A stretch of 64,000 bases of DNA, taken from assembly GCA_963855995.1 (NCBI GenBank), contig OY979717.1, positions 1,671,179 to 1,735,178 of the forward strand, read 5' to 3'. The stretch is from Muricea muricata. Lineage: Eukaryota; Cnidaria; Anthozoa; Malacalcyonacea; Plexauridae. Below are positions 48,348 to 58,626 of the stretch, in pieces. The position numbers were made by a program, and so were the translations under genes. The notes beneath the pieces are model-generated. The model worked only from the letters and a program-made list of their open reading frames with translations, was not told where the DNA came from and did no database searches. Position 1 is the stretch's first letter, and every line of letters starts with the position of its first letter.

Positions 48348-49619
48348 GGCGAGGGTTACTAATTTCGTATTAGCGGAGTTCAAAGTCGTTGCTCGTGATA
48401 GGTAGTAAAAGCAGTGAGTAAAAGTGGTATGTCCCGTATGTCCTCACTGATCTCAACAATATGGCGGACTATCATGAATGGCTAACAGTGATTGGCCGGA
48501 TTTAAAATTTATTGTTGATTGATTAATCACGAATTCAACTGACAGCAAGCAAATATCTAAATTTGGTTTTTGCTCTACAATATTTCGTATTTTTGCAAAA
48601 AGATTTGGCAGCTTTCACAACCAACAAAGGGTGGTCATTTATGATCTCAAGAGTATGGCGGAATATCAGGAGTAGCAAACACTTAAGGCATCCAAAAAGG
48701 CGAGAACTGAGACGAAAACGACTGCGACAAGACTCTTGAAGAGAGATTAACTCTGGGAAAATACACAGAAGCGCCAAGAATTGACTACGGCGTGAAACAC
48801 AAGGCAAGTTTGTTGATAAGGCGTATTTATACTTTTGTTTTAATGCTTTATAAACGGGCCGGCGTAGCCGTACTCCTCCAGTCTATTCACTGTTTAAATT
48901 CCAGTGCACTTTTAACGAAATATTCATTTAAACCAATAGGAGTTTATAAATGCTTTTTAAAGGCTGACGTGTACGCCAACCTCTGGCATCCCGCATCGGG
49001 ACAAGAAATTTTTTGTCAATACATGAAAAATATGTTCAAATTTTGCATCCATTCGGAAACATTGAAGACAAATTTCATTGAATATGTGTAGTAAAATTAT
49101 CGGAGATTAACGTGTTATAAATTTTTACCTGTTTTTAATTCCACGAGCGATGTATTTTGTGTTTAACAAAAGTCATATGTTCGTCAGGTGAAATTTAGTT
49201 GCCTACCTTATGTATTTTATATATGTAAAACAATACGCTACCGCTCGCTACTGATCTCTATATGAAACTACACACTGAACTGGGCCGCCTGTGACTTAAC
49301 ATGTAAAAGAATATGAGCGAAGATACAAAATTGGCTTGGAACGGTTTTATTTCAAACTCAAAGTTTATGTAGGTAAAAATTTAGTTTCATAGATATTGCA
49401 AAACGTCTACTATATGTAATTAATAGGTCGTATTTTATACCAAATTTAAGCTTACATTAGGCGTAATAACATACCGATGACAAATGTTGTGCCATTTTAA
49501 AAAATTGTCAATAAAACAAGGATTAAAAACTCAATATTTTGTCATTTTGAAAAAATATACAGAAAGAATAACAATTGCCGTGTTGCTATGACAACAACCT
49601 ATTGCAGTACTTCATGTAA
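48348..49619. repeat. Repeat X, copy 2 (inverted relative to 7799-9243)
   Basis: Reverse-complement match to 7799-9243 from 'ttactaatttcgtattagc' to 'gtacttcatgtaat'. It lacks the palindromic insert of copy 1 and has about 300 bp of other sequence (48900-49440 in part). A frame at 48792-49091 is partly shared but unrecognised. Confidence 0.7.
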
Positions 49620-49732
49620 TTCCGAAAATATAGTTGCATGCTCTTGGTTAGTGGCGAGGGGTTGCTGCATGCATGTATTTCTAGTATATATGAGAATCGC
49701 TTGTCCGCTTGGGTATGTTGTATGTTCAAAAA

Positions 49733-50983
49733 CGCAGATATGGAAAACGCGGACATGGAAAGAAACCGCCAATCACATGAATGATTTCTTTACCAACCTT
49801 ATATACTAGTGATTTTCCAGAAGTAAGAAGTCGATGGTCTTATGTTGGAGTTGCTGCATATTGCGTCTTAAAAAAGCTGAGTGGTCTTAAGGTAAATAAA
49901 GCAGTGGGTCCTTTTGACCCTAAAACGAGAATCATTAAGCTGTTTGCAAGATATTTTGCAGCTCCGCTAGAGCACATATTTAGTGAGTCCCTTGCTAGTC
50001 GGCTATTCTCAGATATATGAAAAGTGTCCATGGTGTGGGGATACCAAAGAGTAGACCATGCTGTTCAGTGGACATTCTGAGACCAATTGCACTAACAAGC
50101 ACTTAATTTGTCTAAATTTGAAGAGTCTTACGCCACAGAATGGATTTATGAGAAAGTTTAAGATCAAAATAGTGAATTTCAGTTTGGTGCACATCTACCG
50201 TTCAAGCCTTGATCTACGTAAAGCACAAGTGGCATTTGGCATTGTACACCCCCAGAAAAGTAATTAAAATCGTCTTTCGCGACTTTCGCAAGGCTTTTGA
50301 CTAAGTAGATCACAACAAGTTAAGCTACTTGAGACATTTACTAACATTGGTGTTCGGCCGGCGTTAGTAGAGTGGTTTGCATCCCATATCTTCTGGGCAG
50401 ATCACAATTTATATCATTTTAAGGTTAACAATCCATCTTGAAAAAAATCAAAGGCGGAGTTCCACAAGGTAGCAAATTGGGCCCGATAGTACTTACTTTT
50501 AAAATTAACCAACTCTCATGGTTTAATTTATCTAATGATCAGGAACCAATATGCGAGGCATCTGAAGATGAATATACAGTAATGTTCATTGATTATACCA
50601 CATTGCTCGAAGTCATTATCATGTCTCTACATTCATCTGGTAGTTCAATCGATAACACCCAACGAAATGTAAACAGTGTTGTGCAATTTGCGCAAGATGA
50701 GAGAATGGATTTTAATTGGGGGGGGGGGGGGGGGGAAATGTAAAGAAATGTCATAAGCTGCTGAAGTTAAACACTGCATGGCAGTATGATTTTGAAGTTT
50801 TTAAATTTTACGTACCAGCCAGGGTGGTACCACAGCCATCCCAGACTACAGAACAGACCGAAACGATTACATGGTAAACCGTCTGCTATGCAAGAATTTT
50901 TGTATGCTTGTCCGCGTTTCCATGCCTGTTTTTCTATGTCCGCGTTTTGCATGTCCGAGTTTTCCATGTCCGCGTTTACCAGA
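49733..50983. mobile_element. Inverted-minisatellite-bounded block, unit 2
   Basis: The left end has two 'acgcggacatggaaa' type units (49733-49767). The right end has about five inverted units (50908-50983) ending ACCAGATAAAAT. It corresponds to 39652-40887. Confidence 0.65.
49775..50790 (+). pseudogene. LINE-type reverse transcriptase fragment, unit 2
   Basis: Same order as in unit 1: 'GPFDPKTRIIKLFARYFAAP' in a 49781-50020 frame, 'VFRDFRKAFD' with TAA following (about 50272-50303), 'GGVPQGSKLGPIV' (about 50455-50490), and 'MFIDYTTL' (about 50582). The second Asp of the catalytic pair is replaced by Tyr here, while unit 1 keeps Asp-Asp. A G16 run at about 50717-50736 has expanded in the segment after the RT. 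Confidence 0.8.
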
Positions 50984-50990
50984 TAAAATG

Positions 50991-51980
50991 GAATAGTTTT
51001 TAAAACGAAAATGTTAAGCGAGATGCTAAAATATAGCTTCACAGGTAGCGAACTGGGAATAACTGATATTAGACTTGAGGTTCAACACCTCCGCTTTTCG
51101 TATACCTGTCGTTGATAAAACAGAGATAACGTGGAGAAACAGGTAAATTGGTTAGAATACTATTGATATTACACTGCGGGGCGAAGATATGAATTTTATG
51201 AGGCAGCGAATCCGAGTCAGTAATATAAATTTTGATCAGTAACCAATTCAGTATAATGTAAATTTCAGTCGATAATGCTAAAAACATCATATTATGTAGA
51301 CTCCAAGACTAACTGTACATCATTAACTTGTACTTTTATCATTTTTTCCGAAAAAAATATCTTGCATGAACAAAGATGAAAACTCCTTCGCTTCTGTTAC
51401 AAACATCCCCATCTTTTTGAGCACATGAAATCATCGGTGGGAGATGATAACGAGATCGAAAAAAATCTCACTCTGCATTTTTAGTATCTTGCAGTCTACT
51501 TTATATAAACCGAAGAGAGGGTAAAGATACACATTTTGCAGCCACACATTTCACAGCCACACATTTTGCAGCCACACATTAGCCAGTGCAGGTGATTTCG
51601 GCTCATCAGAGGCCAAGCTTAGCAAGTAGCTATATATACAGCCTGTATATCAGCATAATTGAAAATAGTTAATTAATGATGTTCGCATAAATAACAACTA
51701 CACAATATCTAACTTTAGGTATACTTGGCCTACATATGGACTTTAGAAAACCAAAGTTTGCGTTAATTTATGGTACACTAATCCGGGATTGTGTTTGAGT
51801 TTGATATAGCTCAACAAAATTTCTAATTTCCTTCGACAAAAAAATTTCGTGTGTACTTAAGCATAAATAATTCATGTCACGAAAATAAATGTGCGTATAG
51901 TGAGGATAAATTAAAATACATAGTGACCTTCACTGAATGTGTTAATAATTATTGAGCAAAAGTATATGCTCTAGAAAAAG
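50991..51980. other. Upstream region of exon 1, unit 2; no gene seen
   Basis: Collinear with 40896-41844. It has an extra tandem copy or two of 'cagccacacattttgcag' at about 51539-51575 compared with unit 1. Confidence 0.4.
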
Positions 51981-52107
51981 ATGTATACCACTTGCATGAG
52001 ATTCAAAATCTCAGTTATCATTTTTGTTTCTTATATCTTGCCTGCAGTGCAGGTAGCATTAATAGATGAAGAGTTTTATCAGCAGATCTATCGTCAAATT
52101 CAAAAAG
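51981..52107 (+). pseudogene. Orphan exon 1 of small secreted-protein gene, unit 2 copy
   Basis: Same signal peptide as 41845-41971, with His to Tyr and two Val to Ile changes ('FYQQIYRQIQK') and the same phase-1 donor (AAAAG/GTAGGA). The expected exon 2 should lie about 1.3 kb downstream, but that place is occupied by AT microsatellite and SINEs. The exon may be orphaned or spliced to something further on. Confidence 0.5.
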
Positions 52108-52492
52108 GTAGGAGCTGACATGTTTTTGACTGAAAATTTCATTTTAATTTGTAACTTATGGGCACAATTAAAACTGATGAATATATGACAGTGTATATGG
52201 ACACTCTATAGCTTAAATTCATGCATTCATGGCATAATTGCAACAAGTACTTTTAAAAACACTATATTTCATAATTGAATGTGTCATCGTTAGTAATGTG
52301 ATAAAAATATTTTAGTATTGAAAAACAGCTTCACATCATACAGATCTGTTTATATCAAATATGCAAACACATACGAGATAATTCAACGCTGTCTAGTACT
52401 TTCTTAGGTTTCCTTTAAAGTATAAAGCCAATTAATTTTGGTTAAAATAATCAGCATGCAAAGACTAGGAGTGATAACATTGCCAAACCAAA

Positions 52493-52620
<128 letters not shown>

Positions 52621-52635
52621 ATTATGATACTATGA

Positions 52636-52800
52636 TACTACTCCGAGTGTAAGCCACACTGGGCAGGCTGAAAAGTTTGCCTGGCCACAGCGGGATTCGA
52701 ACCAGCGACCTTTGGAATACTAGCCCCAACGCTCTACCAACTGAGCTACACGGTCAGAACGGCTCGATAAGTGATATTTCGGAACAGAGTCTAGTTCTTT
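52636..52800 (-). mobile_element. tRNA-derived SINE, minus-strand copy
   Basis: Reverse complement of the copy at 52842-52998 with very few differences. The tRNA-like head spans about 52683-52755. It is a head-to-head partner of the next copy. Confidence 0.75.
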
Positions 52801-52841
52801 CAATACCTAATACCCTAATTATTTTATATATACTAATGGTG

Positions 52842-52998
52842 ATGTTGTACTCGGGAAATGTCACTTATCGAGCCGTCCTGACCGTGTAGCTCAGTTGGTA
52901 GAGCGTTGGGGCTAGTATTCCAAAGGTCGCTGGTTCGAATCCCGCTGTGGCCAGGCAAACTTTTCAGCCTGCCCAGTGTGGCTTACACTCGGAGTAGC
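52842..52998 (+). mobile_element. tRNA-derived SINE, plus-strand copy
   Basis: The tRNA-like head (about 52880-52953) has a perfect A box (TAGCTCAGTTGG) and B box (GGTTCGAATCC), the internal RNA polymerase III promoter. The D arm pairs (GCTC/GAGC). The anticodon arm pairs TTGGG/TCCAA around an 8-base loop containing CTAGTA, which suggests tRNA-Thr (AGU) ancestry with one extra base. The acceptor stem pairs poorly. A tail 'caaacttttcagcctgcccag' follows. A functional tRNA is unlikely; a SINE is the better reading. Confidence 0.75.
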
Positions 52999-53046
52999 AT
53001 CACAATTTTATAATATCATATTTACCCGAGTACAACATCACCATTA

Positions 53047-53299
<253 letters not shown>

Positions 53300-53848
53300 T
53301 CTTCAGGTGCTATATGAGGCTTACGAGTGTGATTGTGTCTGTTATATTCATAATGATGTTGTTTACGGAAATAGAGAGCTTAAGCAAGCGACGTTTTTGT
53401 CAACACAGACGGCAGCCGGGAGTAAGTTGGGTCGTTATAGATGGCGAATGATGGCGTCAGCTGTTCTACCCCCGTCCACACGTCCACACGTATCCGTGTA
53501 AATTTGAAAACGCGTGAATATTTTCACGGTTGCGGCTTCCGTCCACACGTAACCGTGTAAAACGCCCACACAAACCGCGTAAGTTTGAAAACGACGGCTA
53601 GAGTGTGAAAATATTTACACGGGTAAATATCATTTTCGTGTGGACAACGAAACCACGTAAATATAAAAACGATGACGTAAAAACTCTGAACCAGGCTACC
53701 GTGAGCAACGTGTCACGCGCGTTAAACAAACACGCGTTGACGCGTGTTTGCTTAATTACTAACAAATATGGCAGACACATAGAAGGTTGTTGCTATTTCA
53801 ATTGCGCTTATTTCAAGCATTATTTCATGCATTCAGTTAAACATTGCA

Positions 53849-54193
53849 ATGCTGAATTCACAACGGGATTATTTAAAGAAAAGGATGGACATCGTTCGTC
53901 TTCTTTCTTTGCCAGCAGCACAAACGGCCATCGTGAAACGACTCGGCAAGAAGGGTGAGAGAAGGAAACGACGATTTTGGATTCGACCTGGACGGACTAG
54001 TGCTTGGTGGGATGATTTTGTTAGTGAAATTGTTCTTCCAGAAGAGTGGAGAAAAAATTTAAAGATTAGCCATGTCTCGATAATGAGGCTAGCCGAGGAA
54101 CTAAGGCCCTACATTGAAGGCAAAGATACAATAATGAGGACTTCTATTGACGTTCTGAAGCAAGTAGCCATGACGTTGTATTACCTGAGCATG
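53849..54193 (+). pseudogene. Harbinger transposase, N-terminal fragment
   Basis: 'RRKRRFWIRPGRTSAWWDDFVSEIVLPEEWRKNLKIS' followed by 'LAEELRPYIEG' and 'VAMTLYYLS' is the conserved N-terminal part of PIF/Harbinger (DDE_Tnp_4 type) transposases. Homology stops at about 54193. The rest of the frame reads through the antisense of the Myb-like gene. The catalytic DDE domain is deleted, so the element depends on another copy. Confidence 0.85.
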
Positions 54194-55136
54194 GCAAAGC
54201 CTTCAACAATAGAACCCGTCAGCTGCTCCACGTTTGTTGTGAATTTGTTCATTTGCAATGATTGCTGCCTGTCCATGTCTTCCATTTTTTCAAGAAGTCG
54301 CTGTTTGATCGCAACATCTTTTTGCACAACCTGCAACAGTTGAGCATCATCAGTTGAAAGTTTTCTCTTTAGCCCCCATTGTCTGTAATTTTTGAGTTGT
54401 GAGTTCAAGAGTTCTCTTCTATCCTTTACCGAAGTTACCTGAGATGGCTGTGTGTTTAATTTCTTTATCCTTGTCGTGATCAGGACTGTTGTTTCCATCA
54501 ACTGTGTCGAAAGTGGAAGGTGTACTTGGTCAACTAGTTGACGGTGTATTTGCCTGACGACAGGTTGATGGTGTACTGGGTCTACTGCATGGATGAAGGG
54601 GTACTTGGTCTGCTAGTTGAAGGTGTATTTGGTATACTGGAATTGGCAGGGCTGGAGCATGCTAGATCTGGGCTAAGTCGGTCGACGTCTTCCTGGATTT
54701 GACTCGTCTCAATACCTGTTGGTAGTGTTGTCGTGGCTGGTGATCCTCCACATACACTTCTTTACACTTGTCGAAATACAGTAGCACAACTCTTCCATGT
54801 CCACTTTTTCTTCCACTGACAACAGCAGCACGGAATTTGACTCTGATAGCTTTGAGCTTGTTGGTCAATATAGTCTTATTCATTTCTTCATTTTCACTGT
54901 GGGAACTCTTTACCGATTTCCTCAGCGTTTTCTTTAGATGGATACTGTGCAAGGAATAAGTCCAAAATATCAGCGTATTTTGTCTGGCAAGTCTCCCAGT
55001 CAACGTTCTCCATCGTCCGTGCCGTTTTGTATTCGGGAACAACATTTAGAAGCAACTCAACCTCGTCGCCGGACCAGATAAAGTTGTCAAGTTTGTTTTT
55101 CTTTAACTTGGATGATCGCTCCACCGAATTTGGCAT
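54184..55136 (-). pseudogene. Harbinger Myb-like DNA-binding protein
   Basis: Minus strand, likely ATG at 55136 ('MPNSVERSS'). 'FIWSGDEVELLLNVVPEYK' is the start of a Myb/SANT-like domain, followed by 'ENVDWETCQTKYADILDLF'. A frame change near 54900 leads into 'ILTNKLKAIRVKFRAAVVSGRKSGHGRVVLLYFDKCKEVY'. After interrupted sequence (54660-54505, with Pro/Ser/Thr-rich repeats) the C-terminal part 'MEDMDRQQSLQMNKF' ends near 54184. In Harbinger elements this protein helps the transposase reach the nucleus and bind the ends. Confidence 0.75.
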
Positions 55137-55467
55137 ATTCGTAACGGCCAGAAAGCGTATAAACTCAAAATTTCTTCCTATCTTTTCACAACACGTGTTG
55201 ACTCGGGTTTTCACAACATCTGTTGACTCGAGTTTGCAATTGCAAGAAGTAAAGGTCATTAAAAGGAAACCATTGTTACGACGTTACGTGCAGGTTTTTG
55301 CCGGCTCGTCTCTTCTACCACGCATTCGCTTAATGTATTTTATCACGTTTTCAAATTTACACAGGTACGTGCGGACAGGCGAAAACGATACGAAAACGGT
55401 AACGTGTGGATGCGGCAGTTTTTGAAACCGTGAAAATATTCGCACGTGAAAATATTTACACAGGTGT

Positions 55468-56390
55468 TTAATTACATGCATTAAGCTTTGGTTCGAGGAT
55501 TGATATAATGTTACTTTCTTTAGACTCCCTTTCAATTCTATTATTGTTCAAACATTGGTAAATTGGCATTATTCTGAACATCCCGTTGTTGCATCTGTGG
55601 AGGTGTTTGCTTACTGGTAGATGTCTATACTGTTCGTGTTTTATCTGTTCCTTGCGTAGAGTTACGCGATTTCGTAGATTTTGAGTTTGACCAATGTAGT
55701 AATCTTGACATTTTGAACAAATGATAATATAAATCACATCTCTGCTCAAACATGACCTTGGGGAGTGTATGGACCACATTTTATTGCCTTTCAGGATTAG
55801 GGAATCACCTGTTATCATAATGTTACATGTCCCGCATCTAGGTTCAATGCACTTTGTCACTTCCCTCTTGATCGCGCTGTTTGAAAATTCTGCTTTCGTT
55901 AAAATTTGTGGTAAGTTTTTTGGTTTTCTTCTGCTTACAATGAGATCAGTATTTTTGAGTGTTGACTCCATTTTCTTTGAGTGTCGCAAGAAGTTCATGC
56001 TCTGTCTAACCATATTTACGATTTGTGGGTTATTGGGGCTGTGGGTAATGACCAATGGAAGAGTTTTGTTGTTGTTGCCTGATTTTTTCTTTGGATTACG
56101 TAATTCCTCAATCGTTTTTGCTTTCTCGATTCCATTATTAACAAGTTTCTTTGGGTAGTTTTGATTGGTTCGAAAGGTTTCTAGTTCTCCCAGTCGAATG
56201 TTTCTAATGTCGTCTTTTGTTACAATTAATGGTGCATGCATATTCTTCTTGCTAATGCATACGGTATATTCTTATATTCTGTTTAACATGTCTTGGATGA
56301 CATGAAAAAAGTCTAGATATTGGTGACTGTCTGCTCCTTTGTAATAAATATCCGTACGTATTTCTGTGTTCTCTTCAGCAAAAATCTCTC
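55468..56390 (-). pseudogene. Penelope-like element C-terminus (GIY-YIG)
   Basis: A 257-codon frame (56241-55468) contains 'VTKCIEPRCGTCNIM', 'NVIY'-like 'RDVIYIIICSKCQDYYIGQTQNLRNRVTLRKEQI' and a matching C-terminal segment. The Cys-x-x-Cys before 'YYIGQT' and the Tyr-Ile-Gly are the GIY-YIG core of Penelope elements, better preserved than in the copy at 21567. Upstream, in shifted frames (to about 56390), 'TDIYYKGADSHQYL' and 'CHPRHVKQN' mark the end of the RT part. RT motifs proper are missing. It is 5'-truncated, as is common for these elements. Confidence 0.85.
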
Positions 56391-56519
56391 GTGAAAATAA
56401 GCCTTAAGACGAACATACACCATTTAAGTGCGTTGAATATTTAGCAGAATGATATGCAGTCGCTAAAATGCGTTTGCGGAGTAGTAACGTAAATGGTACA
56501 AAATAGGACTTGAATGAAT

Positions 56520-58460
56520 AACAGTTTTATAATTTTGCCGCGAGTTAAAAGTAAAGTCTGCAAATTCAAGGCAAAAATTCAAACTCAGTTAAAATTCATT
56601 AACAGCACATTTTCTGCTGTGTGGTTTAATGGTTTTATTTGCCTGTTGCTTGCGGGGGAGGGAGCAAAAGTACCATTTATAGTATAAAAATACTATTTAA
56701 GAAATATAAAACATTTTCCGTGTTGATATATATACAGGCCTATACGACGTTATACTGTGTGTCGTCATTCCGATTTCACGAGTGTTGATATAACTGTGTA
56801 TTAACTAATACGGATAAAAATGTTTCATATACTTTTGACTGTCATAATGTGGTCCAAAAAAGGTAAAATTATTTCAAAAGAATGACGGAAAATTTCCCGC
56901 CCGTGATGTTGACATAAAGGTATATCAATTAACGCGGCTCTTAATCAGAGTGTACAAATGCTATTTATATATATCAAGAAGAATGCAACTGAACCTCTAA
57001 AGTCCTGCGATTTCAACAGGAAAGTCCCCCCCCCTGGCGTTTTCTCGCTCCTGCGTCCGTGTTTGAAGTGACACTATAAACGTAACAGGTTTTATTTTTT
57101 GTTGTTGCGAGTCTATTCTATTTCTTGCACGAGTTAATTTAGCCTTACAGTTATATTACATATATTATATATAAAAAATTAAAGGCTCTATGGAGAAAAG
57201 TGATATGCAAATTACTTGTTAACCTGAGACCTTAAAAGACGCTTTGAAAATATTTCCGACCGCAATGCATTCTGGTAAAACGAACATCCGCCATCTTTAT
57301 CGTTCCGGTCAATTATTTTTCATCATTGTTTATGTTTCAATCCACGGAAGATTTCAGTGGAAAGATTAATCATCTGACATCCGGCTGGATAATAGCAAAC
57401 ATCTGGCCGGGTGCCGGATTGTATGATTATGATCAGCCGGATCATTCTGTACACACCTAATATAAGTTAGTCTTCCAGCTTTCCATGCAATAATTTATTC
57501 GAATATAAGTTAGCCGTTTTTGCGTCTGGTTGATGTACTCAATATTATAATGATATATAGCTTGAGTTCCTCATTATCTTTATCAGACACTCAAAATGAA
57601 ATGAAAAAATGTTAAAAATCCGGCGTAAGATGATCGTGCAGTATAGTTTAGAAATGTTTTCACGAAGTGGGCTGAATTATTAAGGGGGGAAAATAGCTAA
57701 ATTACGTATGTAGAACTCCATATTATGAAATTAAAATTTACCGTGAACGAAAAACAATTTTATAATTTTGCCGCGAGTTATATACTGTCATTTAAATTCG
57801 AAGCAAATTTGTAATTTTCAGTCAAACTTAGTTAATATTAACAATCATTCACAGCCCATTTTCTGTTGTAAGCATGCATGTTTGCATTTTAGGCTACGTG
57901 CACACGGTGTCGTTTCCAAGCGTTTTCATTCCGCATTATTTCTGAAAGCTCCCGACTTGTTGACATAATTTTGTAAAAACCAACATGTCTCTGGACAAAA
58001 ACTAAGAACTTCATGCGGTGAGAATTTTTGTAGCTCACATCGTTTTCATTTTGACTGTTGTAAAAACGCTCGGAAACGATCTCGTGTGCACATTAGTCTT
58101 ATTTTATAGTTTGTATATCCGATTCATTTTTTGTTTAGTAGTATTATTTTATTATCATGCAATATATACGGTTTATAAACGTTTAAAATGCCTTGTTTAC
58201 ATTTGTTTATTTGAAGCAACATACAGTTTGTTTCAGAAAGGTAATGTAAGTTTAAAAACAGGTCTTATTTTATTTTGTTTTGAGTGCGTTTATTTATTTC
58301 CCCTTGCGAGTTATCTTTATCTTGCCTTACGTATATTATTTTTGCCGTGGCACTTATTGGTCACCGAAATAGCGCGGCAATTCTACTTACAAAAAAATTT
58401 CATTAAAAAATTTAAGCTCTGCGGAGGAGAGTGATGTGCAAATTATTAATTTCCTTCATG
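56520..58460. repeat. Tandem duplication, units about 56520-57230 and 57758-58460
   Basis: Shared blocks in order: 'ttttataattttgccgcgag' (56522, 57760), 'cacagcccattttctg'-like (56607, 57850), and 'gagtgatgtgcaaatta'-like (57200, 58428). The units are moderately diverged. The second contains a MITE (57891-58098). About 56700-56950 resembles the 'gtgttgatataac' palindromic insert of repeat X copy 1. A hydrophobic 138-codon frame (58018-58434) has no family resemblance. Confidence 0.65.
57891..58098. mobile_element. MITE with ends AGGCTACGTGCACACG
   Basis: 208 bp. The left end AGGCTACGTGCACACGGTG and the right end CGTGTGCACATTAGTCT form diverged inverted repeats. The arms also share GTTTCC.AGCGTTTT. 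The interior is non-coding. Confidence 0.65.
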
Positions 58461-58626
58461 TCTAGAATATAAGTATGTTTTTCATAAAGCAATAAAAATT
58501 CTAATTAGATATCAGATACAAACCAATCACGTTTGCCAAAAAAATGCTAAACACACATATAAATATTAGCGAGAACCAAATGCTCATATCGTTAATGTCA
58601 TTATTGTGCAACTGATGTGAGAAAAG

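Larger units (their letters stand above)
42353..52475. repeat. Tandem duplication of about 10 kb, unit 2
   Basis: See unit 1 for the block correspondence. This unit keeps the empty site of the TA-flanked element (42792-42793) and a more complete MULE transposase. It carries about 3.8 kb of extra DNA (45785-49730). Its right end is cut by an AT microsatellite at about 52493. Confidence 0.9.
53480..55470. mobile_element. PIF/Harbinger element remnant
   Basis: The ends share inverted sequence of about 60 bp: 'gtgaatattttcacggtt' and 'ccacacgtaaccg' on the left against 'aaccgtgaaaatattcgcac' and 'cggtaacgtgtgg' on the right. Inside are the two genes typical of Harbinger, a transposase and a Myb-like DNA-binding protein, here convergent and both truncated where they meet at about 54190. 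Confidence 0.75.

Noticed and set aside
52880-52953. Functional tRNA-Thr gene
   Set aside because: Anticodon loop has 8 bases and the acceptor stem pairs poorly. An inverted copy with the same non-tRNA tail indicates a SINE.
58018-58434. 138-codon hydrophobic ORF as a membrane protein gene
   Set aside because: It starts inside a MITE arm and is T-rich; hydrophobicity follows from composition. No start context or domain is recognised.
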